Program-made: the position numbers and the translations under genes
Origin: Planctomicrobium sp.
GTDB taxonomy: Bacteria > Planctomycetota > Planctomycetia > Planctomycetales > Planctomycetaceae
NCBI GenBank assembly: GCA_029259835.1
Contig: JAJDEL010000737.1
Location: 1 to 7,834 of the forward strand
DNA: 7,834 bases
Reading direction: 5' to 3'
Shown: piece by piece, positions 1-5,579 of the stretch
How the letters are laid out: the number at the start of each line of letters is the position of its first letter
Numbering within the stretch: position 1 is the first letter of the stretch
The notes under the pieces: model-generated
Told to the model about the DNA's origin: nothing
What the model saw: the letters and a program-made list of their open reading frames with translations, nothing else
Database searches by the model: none

Positions 1-965
1 GTCGGCAAATTACTGCTGTCACCAATCCCAAAGACATTCGGATACCTCACGTGTTGCAAAGAATGTTTATCAACGTCAACCCACCCCTGCTCGTCAGCCA
101 GCGGGCTGTTTGCGATAAAGTCTGGTGGCCCCATCGGAGGGGTGACATGAATCATGTCGTAATTGACTGAGACCTCTTCGCCGGTGTGAACGTGTTGGAA
201 AACTGCTTCTCTAGTTTCCGGTTTGACTGCAACTAAGTTGTGGCAGAACATCGTCTCAATCAATTTTCGCTCAATGACCTTATCCAGCACTTTGCGATAC
301 TTCTCGACATCAAAAATGGATTCTCCCGCTGAAGCAAAAATGACCCGGGCTTTCTCACGAATCCCCTGCTTGCGGAGATAGTCTTCCGCCAGATAGCAAA
401 TCTTCTGAGGCGCCCCACCACATTTAATTACACCAGCTGGTTGCGTGAAGATTGCCGTCCCTTCTTGAAAATTTTGGAGGCACTCCCACGTGTATCCAAC
501 TGTCTTGTAGGAGTAGTTACTGCAAATGCTGTGCTGACCAATACTCTCTTTTAGACCTTTGATTTTGTCCCAGTTGATCTGAATTCCGGCTCCAACAACC
601 AGGTAATCATATTCGATGACTGAGCCATCACGAGTCTGAATTCGGTTTTGATCAGGATCGAATTTCGAAACGGCATCTTGAATCCATTTCACGTTTTTGG
701 GGATCACAGATCTTTCGGTCCGCTCCGTTGATTTTCGACGAAATGTCCCCGCCCCAACGAGAGTCCATGCAGGTTGGTAATAATGCTTCTCAGAAGGATC
801 GATGATGACGACATCGGTCTGGCTCCCCTGTCCTTTCGTCAGTCGCGCAGCAACACTAATTCCGGCAGTGCCTCCGCCGACAATAACAACCTGATGGTGA
901 ATCACCTTGTTGTCACTCCCACCAGCAATTTCGCGAACGTGAGGTGTCTCTATTGAGCCTGCCAT
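1..965 (-). CDS. sqr: Type II sulfide:quinone oxidoreductase (SQR), C-terminus cut by window edge
   Basis: Membrane-associated flavoprotein expected to oxidise hydrogen sulfide to sulfane sulfur and reduce quinone. The 321 visible residues start with an N-terminal FAD dinucleotide fold (VVIVGGGTAG, residues 27-36). They continue with HYYQPAWTLVGAG (61-73) and a second glycine motif, YLVVGAG (121-127). The family signature IKCGGAPQKI (180-189) carries catalytic Cys182. Further on are HVTPPMGPPD (273-282) and YPNVFGIGD (308-316). These motifs match the mitochondrial-type (type II) SQOR group closely. The second catalytic cysteine of that group lies further C-terminal and is not visible. The ATG start at 965 is preceded by GAGGG five bases upstream. 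It is the last gene seen of the regulator-dioxygenase-rhodanese-thioredoxin-sqr array, 152 bp after trxA. The identification is from recognised motifs, not from a search. Confidence 0.93.
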   Translation of the reverse strand, partial: MAGSIETPHVREIAGGSDNKVIHHQVVIVGGGTAGISVAARLTKGQGSQTDVVIIDPSEKHYYQPAWTLVGAGTFRRKSTERTERSVIPKNVKWIQDAVSKFDPDQNRIQTRDGSVIEYDYLVVGAGIQINWDKIKGLKESIGQHSICSNYSYKTVGYTWECLQNFQEGTAIFTQPAGVIKCGGAPQKICYLAEDYLRKQGIREKARVIFASAGESIFDVEKYRKVLDKVIERKLIETMFCHNLVAVKPETREAVFQHVHTGEEVSVNYDMIHVTPPMGPPDFIANSPLADEQGWVDVDKHSLQHVRYPNVFGIGDSSNLP

Positions 966-970
966 CGTTT

Positions 971-977
971 CCCTCTT
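971..977 (-). promoter_or_regulatory. Ribosome binding site of sqr
   Basis: On the minus strand AAGAGGG lies five bases before the ATG at 965. This purine-rich Shine-Dalgarno sequence supports the chosen start of the partial sqr gene. Confidence 0.6.
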
Positions 978-1070
978 CGCTCGTCTGAGTATTGGATTTA
1001 ACTCTTGGTGTGAATAATCGATTCTGTTTTACGAGTTGGTCACCTGACTCTTAATGAATTGTCACCACCT

Positions 1071-1099
1071 AATCTGGCAGGCATCAGACCTGCCAGATT
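1071..1099 (-). terminator. Perfect 11-bp hairpin between trxA and sqr (attenuator or weak terminator)
   Basis: AATCTGGCAGG at 1071-1081 and CCTGCCAGATT at 1089-1099 are perfect inverted repeats around a 7-base loop. The hairpin begins 19 bases after the trxA stop codon. The minus strand after the stem reads AGGTGGTGAC, so there is no T-run and a classical intrinsic terminator is unlikely to be fully efficient. It may instead stabilise or process the trxA 3' end, or partly uncouple sqr from the genes upstream. The structure is directly visible; its role is inferred. Confidence 0.5.
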
Positions 1100-1117
1100 C
1101 CGTATGGATCACCATCT

Positions 1118-1468
1118 TTAATCTGTCGTTGAGACTTTAGGGTTTTCCAGAAGAGATAGGAGTGATTCTCTAAGAGAGTCTTCCGGTGGTGCTCCGACCA
1201 TGCGTCCGACTTCGCCTCCATTTTGAAAGACAGACAGAGTTGGCATAGCTTCGACTCGCAAGGCTTGAGCAAGCGCTGGCGATTTATCGACATCGACTTT
1301 CACAATCTGAACACGTCCAGCGAATTCATCCGCCAGAAGATCCAGGATCGGTGAAAGCATTTTGCACGGACCGCACCAGTCGGCGAAAAAATCAACCAGA
1401 ACTGGCTCGGTGGATTTCAAGACTTCTGCCTCGAAGTTACTTTCATCAACATATTTTACAACGCTCAC
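1118..1468 (-). CDS. trxA: Thioredoxin
   Basis: Small cytoplasmic dithiol-disulfide oxidoreductase, 116 residues, slightly longer than the usual 105-110. It shows the classical active site WCGPCK (residues 31-36, Cys32 and Cys35), the buried acid Asp26 in the VDFFADW strand, and the cis-proline turn MPT (75-77). The start is a GTG at 1468, with AGGAGA (1476-1481) seven bases upstream; no competing ATG lies near. It sits 47 bp after the membrane rhodanese gene and before sqr. This suggests a dedicated thioredoxin that reduces persulfides on the rhodaneses or dioxygenase, or recycles the low-molecular-weight thiol acceptor. That role is inferred from context: the protein sequence itself is an ordinary thioredoxin. 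Confidence 0.95.
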   Translation of the reverse strand: MSVVKYVDESNFEAEVLKSTEPVLVDFFADWCGPCKMLSPILDLLADEFAGRVQIVKVDVDKSPALAQALRVEAMPTLSVFQNGGEVGRMVGAPPEDSLRESLLSLLENPKVSTTD

Positions 1469-1475
1469 CTCTGTC

Positions 1476-1481
1476 TCTCCT
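1476..1481 (-). promoter_or_regulatory. Ribosome binding site deciding the GTG start of trxA
   Basis: AGGAGA on the minus strand lies seven bases before GTG at 1468. It supports a non-ATG start for the thioredoxin. Confidence 0.65.
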
Positions 1482-1515
1482 GTTGAAATTTAAAACTTAA
1501 AACATTGCTCCAGTT

Positions 1516-2130
1516 TCACGATCCACAACAACTAGGGTCGGAACCTTGTGTTTCACAACTTTCTCCAGTTGAAGTTGCTCCATGTTCGTCTCGCACTTGA
1601 TTCCATGGCATTCTTGCCAGCATCATGCCCATTCCACAGGTGTCGGTAACACCTGCGAAAACCAGACCAGCGCCCACAAATGCTGACAAACCGATGAAGT
1701 AAGGGTTAATGAAACTCAGCCCGACTCCAAGAACAACCAAACTGCCGGCGGCGATGCGGACCTGACGTTCAAGCGAGATCGTTTTATTCCCTCGCACAAC
1801 CGGCAAACCAGCTGCATCCCAGGCTTGTGTTCCACCGACGACGTTCACAACATTTTCATAACCAGCCGCAACGAATGATTCACAAGCCTTCTTGCCACGA
1901 TTGTCGGATCGACAGATCACATACATCGGCTGGTTCGGGTTTGTTCGTGATTCCATGATGCTCTTAGGGTCAAGAGAATCAAGTGGAACATTCCGCGCGA
2001 AGGTGCTGTGCACTTCACGAAATTCCACAGGTGTTCGAACGTCTATTAAATCAACTTGTTGATTGGAATTGCAAAGATCGTTCAGTTCCTTGCATTGAAT
2101 TGTTTTGTAACTCGCGGAAGTTGTTGACAT
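1516..2130 (-). CDS. YgaP-like membrane rhodanese (rhodanese domain plus DUF2892)
   Basis: Inner-membrane sulfurtransferase of 204 residues. The N-terminal rhodanese domain (about 8-112) contains LIDVRTPVEF (28-37) and the active loop CRSDNR with catalytic Cys73, then NVVGGTQAW. The C-terminal DUF2892 part has RQVRIAAG (122-129) and two hydrophobic segments (about 126-142 and 144-163) ending in CGMGMMLARMPWNQ (165-178), very close to E. coli YgaP. A tail of about 26 residues extends beyond the family's usual end and holds Cys192, Cys201 and Cys202 near the extreme C-terminus. Start chosen at ATG 2130, preceded by AAAGGA with an 8-base spacer; an in-frame ATG nine codons earlier lacks such a site. 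It lies 60 bp after the dioxygenase gene and probably handles sulfane sulfur at the membrane (inference). Confidence 0.92.
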   Translation of the reverse strand: MSTTSASYKTIQCKELNDLCNSNQQVDLIDVRTPVEFREVHSTFARNVPLDSLDPKSIMESRTNPNQPMYVICRSDNRGKKACESFVAAGYENVVNVVGGTQAWDAAGLPVVRGNKTISLERQVRIAAGSLVVLGVGLSFINPYFIGLSAFVGAGLVFAGVTDTCGMGMMLARMPWNQVRDEHGATSTGESCETQGSDPSCCGS

Positions 2131-2138
2131 GGGGATCG

Positions 2139-2144
2139 TCCTTT
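2139..2144 (-). promoter_or_regulatory. Ribosome binding site of the YgaP-like gene
   Basis: AAAGGA on the minus strand lies eight bases before ATG 2130. It favours this internal start over the in-frame ATG at 2157. Confidence 0.6.
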
Positions 2145-2190
2145 CAGTGTGAGTCATTGAGACACGGTGTGAAGTTGATTTAGTGGTTCT

Positions 2191-3612
2191 TCAAGCTGAA
2201 CATGTCACGTGTTCAGCATCAGAAGAGTCTGTTGGCAAGGTCGACGCTTCCCAGCCTTTGAGTCCGCCAACAAGGTCAAACACGTCCCCGAACCCTGCCT
2301 GTTCGAGCAAACTTGCTGCGATCACGGATCGATAGCCACCTTTGCAATGAACAACAATCGTTCGATCATGTGGTAGTTCCCCTGACCGTTCGCGTAAATG
2401 TGTCAGTGGGATATTCGTACTCCCGCTAATGTGTCCGCTTTGCCATTCCCGTTCACTACGAACGTCGAGAACCAGCGGCGGTTCAGGAGATTCCAGTTGT
2501 TCGGCAAGCGCAGGTGAAGTCATGAGAGACGTACGCGCCAGCACATCTTCACGATCTCCCACCGCAGCCATACTACCTTTGAGGTAACCGACCACGTTAT
2601 CGAATCCAATTCTTCCCAGACGCATGACGGCTTCTTCTTCACCACCATCCTCAGCCACAACAACAATGGGTGTTTCGTGACTAAGTAAAGTCCCGCTCCA
2701 GGTCGCATACATCCCTTCCAGGGCAACATTCGTCGCACCGAAAATGTGAGCGCCTTCATATTCATAACCATTGCGGACATCGACCAATTGAGCTCCATCC
2801 TCTTGCCGTTGAAGGACCTCCTCAAGTGCCATCGGTACTAGAGATGCCTTCATTGTCTCGTCCAGGCTCCTGCGTTCTTTCCGATTGAGGATCGCATCGT
2901 GAACGAAATATTTCGGCGCTTCCATTTGATCGGCAGTGACCAGTTCCTTGAATTTTTCTCGACTCATCGGCTTCAAGGCATAGTTGAATTTCTTTTGCTC
3001 ACCGATTGTTGAAAACGTTTCCTCCGACAGAGCCTTTCCGCACATTGAACCTGCTCCATGTGCCGGGTAAACCAAAGTCTCGTCAGGCAACTCTTTCAAA
3101 CGATTCACCGAATCGTAAAGCATGTCAGACAACTCGTCAGCGGTGACTCCAATCGACGCCAACAAGTCCGGGCGACCAACATCGCCGATGAACATCGTAT
3201 CCCCGGTCAAAACCGCGTGTGGGTTGCGATCATCTTTCAGCAGATCGAAGACAAGAATTGAAATGCCTTCCGGGGTATGTCCCGGTGTCTCCATGATCTT
3301 CAGGCGGACATCACCGAATTCGATGACGTCGCCGTCCTTGACTCCGGTGAAGTCGTACTCGGCTTCCGCTTGTTCACCGAGGTAAATGTGAGCGCCTGTC
3401 TTCTCGTTGAGTTCAATGTGTCCAGCCAGGAAGTCGGCATGGAAGTGCGTCAGAAAGACGTACTGAATTTTCCATCCCTTGGCTTCGGCATCTTTTAAGT
3501 ATTGGTCAATGTCACGCTGAGGATCGATGACCGCGGCAACTCCAGTTCGCTCATCGGCGATCATGTAAGACGCATGTGCCAGGCATCCCAGGTAGTATTG
3601 TTTCAGGAACAT
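2191..3612 (-). CDS. CstB-type persulfide dioxygenase fused to two rhodanese domains
   Basis: Cytoplasmic fusion enzyme of 473 residues, expected to oxidise thiol persulfides to sulfite and, through the rhodanese part, to thiosulfate. Residues about 1-240 form a metallo-beta-lactamase fold of ETHE1/persulfide dioxygenase type. They carry THFHADFLAGH (His56, His58, Asp60, His65), PGHT (His112), TGDT (Asp138) and PAHGAGSMCGK (His185, Cys191). The predicted non-heme iron ligands are His56, His112 and Asp138. The His56-His112 spacing of 56 equals that in human ETHE1. A first rhodanese domain (about 260-350) lacks a catalytic cysteine. The second (about 365-462) has HCKGGYRS with Cys423. This order matches staphylococcal CstB. 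ATG 3612 is chosen (AGAGGAG, 8-base spacer); GTG 3615 would add one residue. It is the first gene after the sigma-54 promoter. Confidence 0.93.
   Translation of the reverse strand: MFLKQYYLGCLAHASYMIADERTGVAAVIDPQRDIDQYLKDAEAKGWKIQYVFLTHFHADFLAGHIELNEKTGAHIYLGEQAEAEYDFTGVKDGDVIEFGDVRLKIMETPGHTPEGISILVFDLLKDDRNPHAVLTGDTMFIGDVGRPDLLASIGVTADELSDMLYDSVNRLKELPDETLVYPAHGAGSMCGKALSEETFSTIGEQKKFNYALKPMSREKFKELVTADQMEAPKYFVHDAILNRKERRSLDETMKASLVPMALEEVLQRQEDGAQLVDVRNGYEYEGAHIFGATNVALEGMYATWSGTLLSHETPIVVVAEDGGEEEAVMRLGRIGFDNVVGYLKGSMAAVGDREDVLARTSLMTSPALAEQLESPEPPLVLDVRSEREWQSGHISGSTNIPLTHLRERSGELPHDRTIVVHCKGGYRSVIAASLLEQAGFGDVFDLVGGLKGWEASTLPTDSSDAEHVTCSA
2195..2217 (-). repeat. 8-bp hairpin over the 3' end of the dioxygenase gene
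   Basis: GCTGAACA (2195-2202) and TGTTCAGC (2210-2217) form a perfect inverted repeat with a 7-base loop. It sits inside the last codons, just before the stop. No T-run follows on the minus strand, so it is not a standard terminator. It could be an mRNA 3'-end stabiliser or a chance dyad. Confidence 0.35.
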
Positions 3613-3620
3613 CACTCAAT

Positions 3621-3627
3621 CTCCTCT
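3621..3627 (-). promoter_or_regulatory. Ribosome binding site of the persulfide dioxygenase gene
   Basis: AGAGGAG on the minus strand lies eight bases before ATG 3612 and five before GTG 3615. The spacing favours the ATG, but both starts are possible. Confidence 0.65.
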
Positions 3628-3659
3628 GATGGAAACTTGTTTTCAAGATGATTCCATCA
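3627..3659 (-). repeat. Inverted repeat straddling the predicted transcription start
   Basis: TGATGGAA (3627-3634) and TTCCATCA (3652-3659) are perfect inverted repeats. Between them is an inner dyad, CTTG-TTTT-CAAG (3636-3647). The sigma-54 promoter predicts a start near 3651, so one outer arm would be upstream of the transcript. That makes a DNA operator more likely than an RNA hairpin for this promoter. If a transcript enters from upstream, it would form a hairpin directly before the Shine-Dalgarno sequence. Confidence 0.45.
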
Positions 3660-3662
3660 AAA

Positions 3663-3677
3663 GCAAGGAGCGTGCCA
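3663..3677 (-). promoter_or_regulatory. Sigma-54 (-24/-12) promoter of the sulfide oxidation genes
   Basis: The minus strand reads CTGGCACG, then CTCC, then TTGCTT. The -24 element TGGCAC is at 3672-3677 and the -12 element TTGC at 3663-3666, with the required five-base spacer. Every conserved position of the sigma-54 consensus is matched. The predicted start is near 3651, giving an untranslated leader of about 40 bases before ATG 3612. A sigma-54 enhancer-binding regulator is encoded immediately upstream. Confidence 0.85.
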
Positions 3678-3716
3678 GACCCTCAGTTCGACTTGATGAT
3701 GAAGCCATAAGCCACA

Positions 3717-3738
3717 TGAATTTAAGGGCTTAAGTTCA
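3717..3738. promoter_or_regulatory. 22-bp near-perfect palindrome, candidate operator
   Basis: TGAATTTAAG (3717-3726) faces CTTAAGTTCA (3729-3738) across a two-base GG spacer, with a single mismatch between the arms. It lies about 40 bp upstream of the -24 element, between promoter and GCGCTAA boxes. Its shape suits a dimeric transcription factor; which one is unknown. Confidence 0.4.
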
Positions 3739-3768
3739 GTGATTGTTTTTTCAAGCGTGACTGTGGGC

Positions 3769-3812
3769 AAAAAAGAGAAGCGCGCTAACCTCACAATGTG
3801 AGATAGCGCTAA
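3769..3812 (-). terminator. Likely intrinsic terminator of the regulator gene, overlapping enhancer boxes
   Basis: On the minus strand GCGCTA-T-CTCACA pairs with TGTGAG-GT-TAGCGC around a single-base centre; in the transcript two or more of the central bases would unpair to form the loop. The stem is followed by CTTCTCTTTTTTG, a T-rich tract at 3769-3780. The stem starts about 35 bases after the regulator stop codon. The core CTCACA-A-TGTGAG (3789-3801) is a perfect palindrome, so the element could also bind protein as DNA. Confidence 0.55.
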
Positions 3813-3834
3813 TACTATTTCAGGCTAGCGCTAA
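3782..3834. promoter_or_regulatory. Three GCGCTAA boxes, candidate enhancer for the sigma-54 regulator
   Basis: GCGCTAA occurs at 3782-3788, 3806-3812 and 3828-3834, with start-to-start spacings of 24 and 22 bp, about two helical turns. The last two are extended to the self-complementary TAGCGCTA. They lie 105-160 bp upstream of the -24 element, the usual distance for enhancer sites bound by sigma-54 activators. I noticed no further copy elsewhere in the window. Binding by the adjacent regulator is inferred. Confidence 0.55.
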
Positions 3835-3844
3835 CATGGTCCGT

Positions 3845-5320
3845 TCAATCGATCCCGTACTTTCGGGTCTTCTTCCACATCGTTACGCGGCTTACCCCCA
3901 GAAGTTTCGCCCCTGCCGTTTTATTGCCATTTGTTTCAGCCAGGATGTCAACGATTTTCTGGCGGTCTACGAGTTGTCTAGGAGTGAGGGTTGAAAGATC
4001 AAACGGAGCAGTCTCGGCAGCGGACGTCTTCTTCACCGGAGCTTTTTGTCCAGAATTTGAAGCTGATTCTTGGGACCGAAGTTCGCTTGGGAGGTCAAAC
4101 AGCGTGATTGACTCTCCCTGAACGGTGACGAAGGCGTGTTCGATCGTATTGCGCAGTTCACGAACGTTTCCAGGCCAGTCGTAATCCATCAATCGTTGCA
4201 ACGCATCTCTGGCAATTCCAGTCACACGGCGATGTGATGTCTCGCATAATTCGCTGATGAACTGTTCAGTCAGCAATGGAATATCTTCTCTTCGTTCTCT
4301 CAACGCCGGGAGGTGAATTTCGAAGACATGGATGCGGTAATAGAAATCTTCGCGAAACTCACCACTGTGAATAAGCTCTTTCAAATTTTGATTTGTCGCG
4401 GTGACAAGCCGCACATTCACGCTGATTGGTTTGTCGTCACCGACGCGCCGAATTTCTCGCTCCTGCAAGACACGCAGAAGTTTGAGTTGCACCAGGGGAG
4501 AGACATCGCCGATTTCATCAAGAAACAACGTCCCTCCGTCGGCGGCCTGGAACATTCCAATCTTATCACGAGTTGCTCCTGTAAAAGCCCCTTTCACGTG
4601 CCCGAAGAGTTCACTTTCCAAAAGAGTTTCTGGAATCGCGGAGCAGTTGACAGCAATGAATGGTTTGTCCCGGCGATCACTCACGGAATGAATTGCTTGA
4701 GCCGCTAGTTCCTTCCCGGTCCCTGACTCTCCACTCACAAAAACTGTCACTTCACTTTGGGCAGCCAACCGTAACCGGCGGAATACTTCCTGCATTGGTT
4801 GAGAACGACCAGTCAGTCGCTCAAACGCATCGCGCTGCTTTGCCTGTTCTTCCAGGAGAGTCATCTTTTCATTTGCGAGAACGAAATCCGTGAGATCTGA
4901 AAAACTGCCGACAGCACCGGCGACCTTTCCGTGTTCTTCATGCACAATTCGCACGCTGCCATGGATGTAGATTTCCTGGCCTGTCTTGGAGAGCAGTTTA
5001 CATTCCTGATGGCAGACGCCCTCGACCGGACACGATTCCGGATTGTCGAGCATCTCTTTAAGCGTTGCGAATCCTTTGCAGTTTTGCCCTTCGAGAATCG
5101 TGCAGGGTTTCCCGACAACATCTGATCGCGGGTAACCAGTAATTCGTTCGGCACCATCACTCCATGAAACAAAATTTGCAGTCGCATCGACCGAAAAAAA
5201 ACCGACTGGCATCGAATCAATAAGGCGACCAAACAGAGAAGGGTCTTTATGGTAATCAAGTTCCATGCGAACAGGTCTAGTAGATGATGAAAGAGTAAAT
5301 TTGACGGGACCGAGTAACAT
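3845..5320 (-). CDS. Sigma-54-dependent Fis-family regulator with cysteine-rich PAS sensor domain
   Basis: Cytoplasmic enhancer-binding protein of 491 residues that should activate sigma-54 promoters. An N-terminal PAS domain (about 28-148) carries five cysteines: 73, 81, 97, 103 and 107. After a short helical linker (about 148-168) comes the AAA+ domain (about 170-400). It has Walker A GESGTGKE (197-204), the sigma-54 contact loop GAFTGA (244-249), Walker B GGTLFLDEIG (262-271) and WPGNVREL (382-389). A Fis-type helix-turn-helix (about 460-487) ends the protein. The gene lies directly upstream of the sulfide oxidation genes and their sigma-54 promoter, as FisR-type regulators of sqr/pdo genes do, so sensing of sulfane sulfur through the PAS cysteines is plausible (inference). 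The start is uncertain: neither ATG 5320 nor in-frame ATG 5266 (473 residues) has a clear Shine-Dalgarno sequence. Confidence 0.92.
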   Translation of the reverse strand: MLLGPVKFTLSSSTRPVRMELDYHKDPSLFGRLIDSMPVGFFSVDATANFVSWSDGAERITGYPRSDVVGKPCTILEGQNCKGFATLKEMLDNPESCPVEGVCHQECKLLSKTGQEIYIHGSVRIVHEEHGKVAGAVGSFSDLTDFVLANEKMTLLEEQAKQRDAFERLTGRSQPMQEVFRRLRLAAQSEVTVFVSGESGTGKELAAQAIHSVSDRRDKPFIAVNCSAIPETLLESELFGHVKGAFTGATRDKIGMFQAADGGTLFLDEIGDVSPLVQLKLLRVLQEREIRRVGDDKPISVNVRLVTATNQNLKELIHSGEFREDFYYRIHVFEIHLPALRERREDIPLLTEQFISELCETSHRRVTGIARDALQRLMDYDWPGNVRELRNTIEHAFVTVQGESITLFDLPSELRSQESASNSGQKAPVKKTSAAETAPFDLSTLTPRQLVDRQKIVDILAETNGNKTAGAKLLGVSRVTMWKKTRKYGID

Positions 5321-5506
5321 CAGGATAGAGGATTATTGTGACCGGATCTTCGTATCTGTGCCAGTTCTGAAGCGGATAATCGCAAATAGCATTCTTCCGG
5401 TCTGTCTCTACGCACCGGACTATCTATTCTGAAACTGCGTCACTTTGCGAAATCTGCGGATTCTCTGTCTTGTTCGCAGATTTTCGCAGAGAGATTGTCA
5501 TTGTAC
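5321..5506 (-). promoter_or_regulatory. Leader and presumed promoter region of the regulator gene
   Basis: Non-coding stretch between the upstream terminator and the regulator gene. It must hold the regulator's promoter if the terminator is efficient, but I see no convincing -35/-10 pair and no complete sigma-54 site. The one clear structure is the cluster of phased TGCG boxes listed separately. Confidence 0.4.
5436..5489. repeat. Phased TGCG boxes and imperfect inverted repeat upstream of the regulator
   Basis: TGCG occurs at 5436, 5446 and 5455 on the plus strand. Its complement CGCA occurs at 5475 and 5485. The spacings are 10, 9 and 10 bp, close to one helical turn. TGCGAAATCTGCG (5446-5458) and CGCAGATTTTCGCA (5475-5488) form an inverted repeat with one bulged base and a 16-base centre. 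TTCGCAG is also directly repeated at 5473-5479 and 5483-5489. This is a possible operator for control of the regulator gene. Confidence 0.4.
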
Positions 5507-5552
5507 TTAAAAACACCCTCCGTACGATGGTGAACATCACGCGGAGGGTGTT
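5507..5552 (-). terminator. Rho-independent terminator after the Gfo/Idh/MocA gene
   Basis: AACACCCTCCG (5512-5522) and CGGAGGGTGTT (5542-5552) form a perfect 11-bp stem, with an inner GATG/CATC pairing in the loop. On the minus strand the stem runs into TTTTT (5509-5513). It lies about 28 bases past the stop codon and separates the right-hand genes from the sulfide locus. Confidence 0.85.
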
Positions 5553-5579
5553 GAGCAATCATTCTGGGTGAATGAATCG

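Larger units (their letters stand above)
3613..3844 (-). promoter_or_regulatory. Regulatory gap between regulator and persulfide dioxygenase genes
   Basis: A 232-bp non-coding stretch. On the minus strand, in the direction of transcription, it holds three GCGCTAA boxes combined with a hairpin and T-run, a 22-bp palindrome, a consensus sigma-54 promoter, a dyad around the predicted start point, and the Shine-Dalgarno sequence of the dioxygenase gene. Each is listed separately. No gene was seen here on either strand. Confidence 0.75.

Noticed and set aside
774..956. Plus-strand open frame of 60 codons
   Set aside because: It lies antisense to the N-terminal FAD domain of sqr, which is strongly supported by its motifs.
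4313..4708. Plus-strand open frames antisense to the AAA+ domain of the regulator
   Set aside because: They mirror a conserved coding region, have no family features and no convincing ribosome binding site.
5349..5363. Possible second sigma-54 promoter in front of the regulator gene
   Set aside because: A perfect TGGCAC is present on the minus strand (5358-5363), but the -12 position reads CGAA where TTGC is needed.
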